Origin: Girardinichthys multiradiatus
Taxonomy: Eukaryota; Chordata; Actinopteri; Cyprinodontiformes; Goodeidae
DNA: 64,000 bases
Reading direction: 5' to 3'
NCBI RefSeq assembly: GCF_021462225.1
Contig: NC_061794.1
Coordinates: forward strand, 43,648,914-43,712,913
The notes beneath the pieces are model-generated. The model had not been told where the DNA came from and searched no databases. It saw nothing but the letters and a program-made list of their open reading frames with translations. Made by a program: the position numbers and the translations under genes. Positions 35,264 through 43,673 of the stretch are shown in pieces. Every line of letters starts with the position of its first letter. Within the stretch, counting starts at the first letter, position 1.

Positions 35264-38200
35264 CTAAACTGAAGATGTTTCCTCAGCAGATGAACGGTTC
35301 TGTTTGTCCTCCTCTCTGATTTCCTCCCTCTCTGGGTTGGTCTGCAGGAAGAACAGGAGGAGAAATTGAGTCTCTGAGACAGTTATAAAAACACTAATGA
35401 AACTCAGGTGTTTTAGAGAGATTCAGACTCACCATGAGAGACGACAAATTATTCTGATTCTACAGCAGGATCTGAAAAACATTCAGATGAGAACTGAGAC
35501 TTCTGGTTTACAGAGATTAGGAGACTTTCCAGGAACTAGAAGTAAAGTCTTAGAAAACTTGTTCAGTATCAAGCTGATCTGTGCAGAACCAACAACAGCT
35601 GATTGATGCACAGATCATGTTGGTAGATTTTACTCTGACCAAACAAACAGAAATAATCTCCAGAAATGAGGCAGCTGAAACATTAACATACTATAATGTT
35701 CATAAATATTTTCCTGTTTCTGTACATTTGTTGCAGAATCTCTCATCATCTTCAGTCAGATGCTCTGTTTTAACTCCTGCCTCCTTAGGGATCCCTCAGC
35801 CATCACTGCTCTGCTGGTTGCTCAGATATGTTTAATGCAAACAGAGACTCATTGTTTCATTATTTCTAAACTAAGCTTTAGACAGACACTTTCTTCCTCA
35901 TAGTTGATTCTCTGACCCTGCAGACCTCTGACATGCACAGAAGGCTGACCAACACTCTGAAGAAGAAGAAAGCAAGGAAGAAGCCTTCATGGCTCAGAAG
36001 AGCTTTGGTATAAATGTAGTTTTTAAAGGGAGGACAACACAGCTGTTTTTGTGTTTTGTGTATCCTCACCTTTGGTTTTCGTGACCCTCCTCTTCCAGCA
36101 GAAAATCACCAGAGGTGTTCATAACAAGATGATCTTGACGACCAGAGTCAGACCCACATAAAGCTGCAGACCTGCAGTGTTGTTAACAAGAGATCATCTT
36201 GGTTTTATTATGACAAAGTGGTAAATGTGGCAGATCAGGCTGATCTTATTCTACAGCTGATGATCTTCATCATTGTTACTGTTTGAATCTCATCATTTAA
36301 ATGTGGTCATCTCTGCTCATCCCTCTGGTTCTAAGATGAAGGAAGGTAAATGTTGTGTTAACTTTCCCTCCTGATCAGAACTTAATCATGTTAACATTTT
36401 TAACTGATTAAAACTGGATCAGTCACATTGAAATCGGGTCTGATGTAAAACATCCAACGATGAGACATCAGTGATGAGATTTTTCTGCCAAAAATATATT
36501 ATTACGAAACGCCAGGTAATTAATACCCATTTGAATCTCTTCACTGATCTTCATTAAAGCCACTATCCAGCAAACTGTTAAGAGACTCGCCTCTGCTCAA
36601 GGCAATGGTGTGTCACGTGATCAAATAAACGTAATCTGATTGGCTAAAAGACGCTCGACTCGATTGAGTGCTGATTACTTTGGCTTGAGTCACCAGAAGG
36701 TCAACACATTTGCAGGTGAATTTTTACAGGTGAATTTTTGCTGGAAAATTTTAAGTACAAAAAGAAATTCAAATACATAATTGCACAGAATAAACATTCA
36801 GTGTTATAAATTCAATGTCTAAAAAATGTCTGATTCTAATGAGACTATTTTACTTCCATAAACCATCATAAACACATGAACAGATACTTTACTTTTGGGT
36901 CCAGTTGATGTTCTGGTCTGTTGGGTGCTTTCAGACAGGGAGGAAGAAGAGGAACTCAACCTCTGTGTTAATGTTGTTGATGTAAAAGTTTGCAGAGTCC
37001 ACTTTGGTTCTGAAGTGGTTGAAGCTGTGGGCAATTAAACAGAATCAGAACACCTGAGTTAAAGCTGACAATGATTTTTCATATTCATGATACTGATGAA
37101 GATGTTTGTCACAGTTTGAACATGTTGGATGATTAAATCAGTTAAAAACATCAGAACTACTATTTAAACCCAGTTTTCTGTCTGAGCTTATTGGATCAGA
37201 ACAAGCTGTCAGAGAGCAGAGTTTTCTTTCAGAGACACGAAGGAACATTTTTAGGAGAAAACTCACCTCCTGTTACATCAAGATCAAAATCCTCATATTG
37301 AGTTGCAGTCCATGTATTATTCAATTGACACCGGTACCGTCCTGAGTCAGACTGTTTCAGCCGTGTGATGCTCACATACATAATATCAGATGATAAAAAG
37401 TTTTTTTTTCCATAATAAATGCTGTATCTTCCTCGCTGATCTCTGTCCTCTGTTGTTTCAATCAGAATATTGTTTCCTTCACAGGTTTCCTTACAGAAGA
37501 ACCTTCTGCTTCCAGAGTACCTAAATGGACATGAAACTGTGATGTTGGTTCCTTCCTTTGCTGTACGAGGTTCTCCAGTGTCTCCATCCTGCAGTGATGC
37601 TGAGAAGATCAACAGTCAGTAATTACTGTAAGATTCAGCAGCATGAAGAGAAAACATTTTTATAAATTTAACTGAAGGTGTGAGAATAAATGTGCAAATG
37701 ATCTAGTAAATCAATTCTAGAAACAACTATTTAGCTGAACAACCTTCTGGTTTCTTTGTTCCACCTGGTTAAATCTCCAACTGCAGCAAGTCAAAGCTTG
37801 GAAAAAATCTAAAACGTTTCCATGATTTAGTTGATTTATTTTTCATCTTTGTAGAAAGTAGCTCTGATCTGCAGATTGTATCGTTGTTTCTGTGATGAAG
37901 CGTTAGATGTTGGAACACTCTGTGGTTTCTGCTGATGTTCCTCTTCAGCTGCTTTAAATCAGGAAGCAAAGAGCAGTTTCCTCTGGTTCTTTGACTAATC
38001 TAAGAGTTGTAGAAAACTGCAAGTTCTCCAAAGCAACAGACACTGAGCTCTATAAGAGGTAACTGTAAATGTTGTTCATCTTAATCTGCATTTCAACAGA
38101 AAACTGTGCATCTGTGCAACAAAAAGGAAAAACTCATCCAGTTTAATGTGAAACACAAAAGAGATGATTTCTGAGAAAGAGACCAGAAAATGTGTGGTAA

Positions 38201-38922
38201 ATTTTATCTTGAATCAAAATCAGCTTTATTTCCAAGCTATTAAAGGTGAGAAGAATCAGCTCGTCCATCTTCTTACTCAGAGAGCGGACATTTGCCAGAT
38301 GGATTGAAGGCAGTGGTGTTTGTAGTCCTCTTTGGTGGAGCTTTACCAGCACGCTTTCCCCTCCGACGCTTTCGGTGCAAGATGCCATAAAGTGCCGCGG
38401 TTCCGCTCGCCAGAAGCTCGGATCGATGAATGATGGTGAAAGAATCCCGAGAGAGGACTCTCTGATGTTGAGAAGTTTCTCTCTGCTGGATGAGACCACA
38501 GTACTGTGGCTCGAAAAACATAAAAACACACAAAATACACAAAAAAGAGAGAGCGAAGCTCCGAGGCTGCCATCGTCGGCGCCATCTTGGTAGATGAAAA
38601 AGGGAACTAAAATTCAAACTAGAATAAGCATAGTGTTGGTTTTCTCAACTAGTTTACACACATGAATGGTTTATAAAGCTTCGAATAGTTGAATTAATCT
38701 TAGAATAAAGGTATTAATGTTTAAACAGAAACCGACAGGATGTAACAGATAACATTACTGAAACAGAGTCAGCATCAAACTTTTCAACAGTGTAGAAAAA
38801 CTCTCTGAGAGACTGAAGGAACAGCAAGGATGAAGGACCGAGAGCAGAAATAATACTAGAAATAAAAGAATGTACTCACTGAGGAAGAAGAAGAAGCAGA
38901 TCAAAGTGTGAAAGACCTTCAT
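35264..38922 (-). CDS. Receptor C: CD300/CMRF35-like, stop inside transmembrane exon
   Basis: Exons match gene B: signal peptide 38880-38922 (MKVFHTLIC), V-set Ig 37267-37599, stalk 36893-37024, transmembrane 36070-36171, tail 35433-35471 and 35264-35341. A TGA at 36119-36121 ends the frame after LQLYVGLTLVVKIILL, so the chain would stop halfway through the membrane segment. The first tail exon has its own TAA (35449-35451). A product would be secreted, weakly membrane-held, or possibly processed as a GPI signal; nonsense-mediated decay is also likely. Intron 1 holds a 383-bp LINE-derived insert. Only about 22 bp upstream of the ATG is shared with A and B before a foreign LINE begins, so the native promoter is displaced. 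It may be a pseudogene. Confidence 0.65.
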
Positions 38923-38945
38923 CCTGAGCTGCTGATGGGTTCTAT
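36869..38945. repeat. Tandem segmental duplication, partial unit 3
   Basis: Homologous to the first 1.7 kb of units 1 and 2 (stalk to signal-peptide exons of gene C), plus one 383-bp insertion. Homology ends abruptly at about 38,945, 23 bp upstream of the start codon of gene C, where the I-clade LINE begins. Confidence 0.9.
38212..38594 (-). mobile_element. Miniature LINE derivative: 5' end fused to 3' end
   Basis: Present only in intron 1 of gene C; the empty site is preserved in genes A (about 16,010) and B (about 27,120). On the minus strand it begins CCAAGATGGCGCC, like many LINE 5' ends. It contains a frame with LANVRSLSKKMDEL, like the start of a LINE endonuclease, then jumps to a 3' end with AATAAAGCTGATTTTGATTC. 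The body of the element is missing, so it must have been mobilised in trans. The exact LINE family is not identified. Confidence 0.7.
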
Positions 38946-40660
38946 TTCTTCTTCTTCTTCTGGTGTTTAATGGCGGTTGGCATGAATCTGTAGGTGTGCA
39001 TTACCGCCACCACTGGTATGGACGGTGGTTCAACGTGGATTAATATCTTATATACTCAAATTCTATTAAATAATTTTGTTCTTTTTAGGAATCTTAAAAT
39101 AATTTGTATATGTTTGCTCCCTATTGTCTTTTGTAATGAATCTATTATACTAAACTTTTCTTTAATCCTTTCAAATTCTCTCTTCATGCTTCTTCTTTCC
39201 AGCTCATGTTTCTGACACTCTATAAAAATATGTTCAATTGTTTCATTCATCCCACAGTGGTCACATTGTCCTGTATTATGTTTATGTATTTTAAAAAGTG
39301 TAGAATTAAGTCCTGTATGTCCTAATCTTAGTCTTGTTATTACCCATTCCTCTTTTCTGCTCCTTCTTCCTGTTCTTACTTCTCCAACTATCTTGTTGAT
39401 TCTGTAAAACCATCTTCCTTTCCTTTCTTCATCCCACCTTTTTTGCCACTCTGTCCTGATTCTCTGTTTAATTATATTTCTCACCTCTGACCTACTAATA
39501 TTAATTATAAAGCTAATGTTGTTTTGTGTTGCCTTCTTTGCTATCCTGTCCGCCATCTCATTCCCTCCAACTCCTACATGTGCTGGTACCCATAAAAACA
39601 CTAATATTAATCCCATCCTTTGTATTCTAAATAAAGTATGTTTTATTTCCAACAAAATGTCTGGTCTACCCTCTGAATGATTATGTTTTAAACTTAATAA
39701 TGCTGAACTTGAGTCTGAACAAATGATTGTTTTTAATGGTTTTATATCCTCCACCCACTGCACTGCTAACAATATGGCTAATAATTCTCCTGAATATATC
39801 GATAATCCATCTGTAATTCTTTTTCCTACTTTTATTTTAAATTTTGGTATTACAAATGCTACTCCTATTGTTTCATCTGTTTTTGATGCGTCTGTGTAAA
39901 TCTGGACATAATGATAGTAATTGTTTATATATTCTTGTATTATACTTGAATCTAATCTACATTTCGTATCCTTTTTCTTTTCCATCAATGCCATATCCAC
40001 CACTGCTTCTGGTAACAGCCACGGTGGCACTACTGGCAAAGGCAACATTGAACTTATTTCTTTTTCATATATTTGAAATTCTTCTGCTATACTATTGATA
40101 ATCCAACCAAAACTCTTAACTTGTTTTTTTTCTTTTTCCCAGCATGGTTTTAAAATATCACATGTGGGATGATCCGGATTATTGTTTTGTAAATTTATCC
40201 AGTAATTTATTGCTAACTGTTTCCTTCGTAGATCTAATGGCATCTCTCCCATCTCTACCTGGAGTGCTGCTATTGGACTGGTTCTGATTGGTCCTGTACT
40301 AATTCTTAAAGCTTGATGTTGTATATTGTCTAATTTTATAAGATGAGTGGTTGCTGCTGATCCATAAATTATACTTCCATAATCAATATTTGATCTAATT
40401 AATCCTGTATAAATTATTTATAATGATGTTCAATCTGCTCCCCAATCAATACCAGCCATACATCTCATAATATTTAATATATTTTTGCATTTATCTATGA
40501 TTCTTTCTATATGTACTTTCCATATAATTTTTTCATCAAACCATATACCTAAAACTTTTATATTTTTTACTTGTTCTAAAACTTGATTGTATAATTTTAG
40601 TTTTATATTTTCTCTTTTCCTTTTCTGTGTGAACACCATTACTTTTGTTTTTTTACCAGT
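38945..40660 (-). mobile_element. I-clade (Nimb-like) LINE, 5'-truncated, with RNase H
   Basis: The 3' end on the minus strand is an untranslated tail ending in AAACACCAGAAGAAG repeats at about 38,945-38,965. The body encodes the end of a reverse transcriptase (GKKTKVMVFTQ and NIKVLGIWFDEK at 40,500-40,660), then a linker and an RNase H domain. Presence of RNase H after RT is a mark of the I superfamily. The element is cut within RT at about 40,660, where the unrecognised cassette begins. A stop near 40,420 separates the two frames. Confidence 0.85.
39056..40252 (-). CDS. LINE RNase H and C-terminal domain (398 codons, partial ORF)
   Basis: C-terminal part of an I-clade LINE polyprotein. The RNase H fold is seen as IYTDASKTDETIGVAF (first Asp), YSGELLAILLAVQW (Glu), IICSDSSSALLSL (second Asp) and VPAHVGVGGNEMAD (His, then final Asp); all expected acidic positions are present. 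A following segment contains CDHCGMNETIEHIFIEC, a Cys/His cluster usual at the end of such elements. RNase H removes the RNA strand during reverse transcription. The upstream RT is missing or frame-shifted, so this is a dead fragment although the domain itself is intact. Confidence 0.85.
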   Translation of the reverse strand: MGEMPLDLRRKQLAINYWINLQNNNPDHPTCDILKPCWEKEKKQVKSFGWIINSIAEEFQIYEKEISSMLPLPVVPPWLLPEAVVDMALMEKKKDTKCRLDSSIIQEYINNYYHYVQIYTDASKTDETIGVAFVIPKFKIKVGKRITDGLSIYSGELLAILLAVQWVEDIKPLKTIICSDSSSALLSLKHNHSEGRPDILLEIKHTLFRIQRMGLILVFLWVPAHVGVGGNEMADRIAKKATQNNISFIINISRSEVRNIIKQRIRTEWQKRWDEERKGRWFYRINKIVGEVRTGRRSRKEEWVITRLRLGHTGLNSTLFKIHKHNTGQCDHCGMNETIEHIFIECQKHELERRSMKREFERIKEKFSIIDSLQKTIGSKHIQIILRFLKRTKLFNRI

Positions 40661-40700
40661 AGAAAGCTGAGAGAGAATACAGAAAAGACTAAACAAGTCA

Positions 40701-41534
40701 TCAATCATCTGAGATTGGATCGTAGCACTCTGAAACAGAGTTAAGCTGCTTGAGATAATCATTACCGCTCATCTTATCGTACATATCAGTGATTGCACTA
40801 TGGAAGCCTTGTACCGATTTCAGTTCATATAAAACCGTCTCTGCAATCGTTTTCACTCTGAAGTAATCTGCTTGTATGCGTCGAAGTGTCAGAAGTTTTC
40901 GAATAGCAGGAAGGAGCTTGGGGTTTACGAGTCATCGCACAATGCGTTGAAAGTTGATTTGGTAATACTCCTCCTCCCATATCTCCAGGCACTGATGCTG
41001 TCCTTGGCTCGGGTGGTTTGTAATGCACCCGTAACAGGTTTCTTTGACATAGTTCAAACAGGTTATGTTGAATAAATGAAGTAACGCTGTTTTCACCATA
41101 TTGATGAGAGCAGTTGAGATCCAGCCGTCAATTTCATCACCCTGATTACTCTCCTCTTCTGGTGAAGGCTGAGGGGCAGGTATCGGGTCTGGAGTTTGTG
41201 GGGAGGGTGAGTAGCTGATGGTTGCCTCGTCCTCCACGACCACCCTCTTGTCTTCAGGTTGGATATCTGTGTGTACAGACTCAGCCACGCATAGCGGTGA
41301 ATAGAGGTCGGGAGAAGGCGGATGATATGATCTGAGGTTGTATCCTGTCGGTGTCCCTGGACTGAATAGGGACTCAAAGAGCTGCGACGATGAGGTGGCT
41401 GGTGAGTAGAGGTCTGGAGAAGGTGGATGATATGGCCCGGTGTTGAAGCTTTCATCATGCTCAGGAGAGAAGACGGTCTCTTCTTGCTGGCTGTAGAGGT
41501 CCCAGTATGGTGTTTTCCCGTACGCTCCATACAT
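40701..41534 (-). pseudogene. Unrecognised cassette gene 2 (P2), one in-frame TGA
   Basis: I do not recognise this gene. From the first ATG (41532-41534) the frame runs 200 codons to a TGA at 40932-40934, and then stays open in the same frame for a further 76 codons to a TGA at 40701-40703. The first half is Pro/Ser/Tyr-rich and acidic and contains the peptide YHPPSPDLYSP twice. The second half has CYGCITNHPSQGQHQCL, a Cys/His cluster that could bind zinc. A TATTTAT box lies at 41598-41604, about 64 nt upstream of the ATG. The separate TATA-like box, compact layout and tandem position with P1 suggest origin from a small virus or mobile element, which is inference. The TGA follows CGA and could have been a CGA codon. 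Confidence 0.5.
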
Positions 41535-41597
41535 TCCCAAGGTCTGCTGCCCGCCGTTATGAAGAAGAAGAATCTGTGAGCTCGCAGTTAGACCCTG

Positions 41598-41604
41598 ATA
41601 AATA
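41598..41604 (-). promoter_or_regulatory. TATA-like box upstream of P2
   Basis: Minus-strand TATTTAT about 64 nt upstream of the P2 ATG, a spacing close to that of the TATA-like box of P1. It lies in the region just downstream of the P1 stop. AT-rich words occur by chance here, so confidence is moderate. Confidence 0.4.
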
Positions 41605-41626
41605 GCGCAGGAAGGTGGGAGGGTCC

Positions 41627-42568
41627 TCAAGAAGGGGAGTGGGTCCTCAAAAGAGAGTGGGCTTTAGATCCACAACAGGGTACGTCAGGATTCTTTTCAG
41701 ACATAACATCAATCCAGCAGCGTGAGTTTTCGAAAAGGTTGGAAAGACGCTGTCCAATTTCATTCATCTTCTCAACCCAAGCATCATACGGTAGAGCCAG
41801 CACAGTCTTGAATACACCGCAGTTCTGATTGAATGCCTCCAACACAAACAGATCTGAGGGGATCGTCTGGTTATTCTTGCGTTTGCTTGCCTGAAAAGAC
41901 CAGCGGCCATTTGCTGTGGTTTTTGACCCCCACACTGCACTAAAGAGAGGTTCTCTCGCAGCTATTTCAACATCGGAAGGACACATTCTCATTCTTTTTG
42001 CTGGTTGAGGAGAGCTTTCATCTTCATCCTCCCTTTCGTACACTGAGACTGATTCAGGGTTATCGTTAAGGTGTGGGATTGCCAGCCGTAACACAGCCCA
42101 GTCGTTGTGTGTGAGAGTACACAGAGCCAATGATCCATTAAATACCTCGGCTTGATCCAACTGATACAGGCAGAGCTCTCCTATTTCGTACATGAAAATA
42201 TACCCCCAGCTACTGCTCAGTCCATATGGTTCCAAAGATCACTCTTCCTGCAGAGTGTCGAACGGAGGCCTTTGTACCTTGCATAGGTAATATGTTGATT
42301 TCTTCGGGGCATCCAATTCACGGCGCGTATGCCTGTAGACGGTTACTGGGGTTTCACACAGAAGAGACGTATGTCTTAGCTGACCTGAGGCCTGTTTTTC
42401 ATCCATTGTTGTTGGTGAAGTTGGATCATCATCTACAGAGTATGTTACGATAGGAATTCCGATAGGTATCTCAGACGAGGAAATAGATGATGTAGATGGT
42501 TGTTCATCATCTTGGCACACCTTGCTTTTTTCCCCGGTTTGATGAAAAACTCTCTTAACTCTAACCAT
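41627..42568 (-). pseudogene. Unrecognised cassette gene 1 (P1), one in-frame TGA
   Basis: I do not recognise this gene. A true ATG at 42566-42568 opens 109 codons to a TGA at 42239-42241. The same frame then continues about 203 codons to a TGA at 41627-41629. The N-terminal part starts MVRVKRVFHQTGEK and is Ser/Thr-rich (QPSTSSISSSEIP). The C-terminal part contains WGYIFMYEIGELCLYQLDQ, an acidic stretch (EREDEDESS) next to the basic KRMRMC, and aromatic/Cys residues near the end (RCWIDV). A TTTTAAATA box lies 60 nt upstream of the ATG. Codon usage is unlike the repeats around it. It could be a viral regulatory or DNA-binding protein, but no family signature supports a function. The break looks like CpG decay of a CGA codon. 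Confidence 0.5.
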
Positions 42569-42627
42569 TGTTCAACAAGCGTTCTTTTCCAGCGAACGCT
42601 GCAGGTAAATTGTTGCGTTTTCCGCTA

Positions 42628-42636
42628 GTATTTAAA
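42628..42636 (-). promoter_or_regulatory. TATA-like box upstream of P1
   Basis: Minus-strand TTTTAAATA, 60 nt upstream of the P1 ATG. A matching arrangement precedes P2, which supports a real, compact promoter. Confidence 0.5.
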
Positions 42637-42639
42637 ACA

Positions 42640-43673
42640 AACACTGAAGAACGCCCCTCTGTTTTTTTAATTCGTTGATTCTAGATTCGCCCCCTAATGA
42701 CGAAATCCTATCAGCACGCTTAGTTACGCCCCTTGGCCACACCCCCCCGAGACACCTCAGCAACAGCGCAGACGTGTTAATTCATTAAACAGTGGATGTG
42801 GATTGTTTGAGACAATGGTCAACACTTTGGCCCAGGAAAAGAGCACTGTCAGTGTGAAAACTGTGTCTGAGACAATACGCAAGAAACAGCTGTGGATGTC
42901 TGGCTTAATTCAACAAACAATGATATGTCTGAGGATTTTATAACCTTTATTTTTTATTTTTTCAGTTTCTTGTGACGTTTAACAGACATACTGGTTACAA
43001 CCTCTGGCTCCCACGTGGAATGAGGACAAAACTGTTTTCTCTAAATCCTCAATAACTATTGCTCTAAGATGAAAAAAAGAAAAGCTTAAAGTAACTAAAA
43101 TTATCATCCATTTTGCCAAATGGAGTCTCTCATGATTCCAAACAAAGTCTTTTAGCTGTAGAATCCATTTCTAATTTGGAAACAGCATACTGAGCACTCA
43201 TAACTATTTTTTCAGTTCATTTGTTTCTCTGTTTTAGATCATCTCTATAAGTTACTGGTGCAGATTAGATTACTCAACATTTGAGCAGAGGAAGAAAGGT
43301 TCTGTATCTACTTTTTGTCTTCTTTGTTTTTTAGATGTAAAAACATCCATCTAAATAACCCCTGCGTTAAAACAAAATGAATTTACAATTCTGTCAGGTT
43401 CTCTCTTTTTATCAGAATTTTGTGTGACGTGCCTGCATTAACCTGAGTGACCTTTAAAGTGGAGAAACTACATGTTTTGTTTTTAGATGTAAAAAACATC
43501 TAAATATATACAATTAGAAAGATTCGCTTCCTTGTAATGACAACATCCGGCTAATGACAACATCCGATTAATGATGATATCCGGTTACGTCACAGGAAGG
43601 CCCACCCCCGGAAGTCCCGCCCACCTGTCAAAACTTTCACACCTCGTTTGATTGAAGGATGTAAATTTAGTCT
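42640..43673. other. Noncoding head of the unrecognised cassette
   Basis: GC-containing segments alternate with AT-rich DNA. The motif TAATGACGAAATCC (about 42,694) resembles the iterons at 43,536-43,586 (TAATGACAACATCC), and both are preceded by AGATTCGC and followed by a TTACG word. No frame with a domain is visible. The cassette ends at about 43,673, directly inside the first tail exon of receptor fragment D. Confidence 0.5.
43536..43586. repeat. Three 17-bp iterons followed by a CRE-like site
   Basis: Copies start at 43536, 43553 and 43570 with an exact 17-bp period (consensus AATGACAACATCCGGTT, the third copy more diverged). TTACGTCA, a CRE/ATF-like word, follows directly at 43,585-43,592. 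This is the usual look of an enhancer or of a viral origin iteron cluster. Confidence 0.75.

Larger units (their letters stand above)
25786..36868. repeat. Tandem segmental duplication, unit 2 (about 11.1 kb)
   Basis: This second full unit is collinear with 14663-25785, including the LINE at the same site with the same target duplication, the palindrome and the L2-like LINE. Differences are few: point changes, a small deletion near 33,680, and loss of a short duplicated TTTTCTTCTG word near 34,210. Confidence 0.93.

Noticed and set aside
40932..42241. Selenocysteine or programmed read-through at the two in-frame TGA codons
   Set aside because: No SECIS-like element was recognised and both sites fit CGA-to-TGA decay. 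It is kept only as an alternative within the cassette finding.
40701..42568. Assigning P1/P2 to a named virus family (foamy-type accessory genes, parvovirus, adomavirus)
   Set aside because: Layout is suggestive but I see no diagnostic motif. Naming a family would be guesswork.
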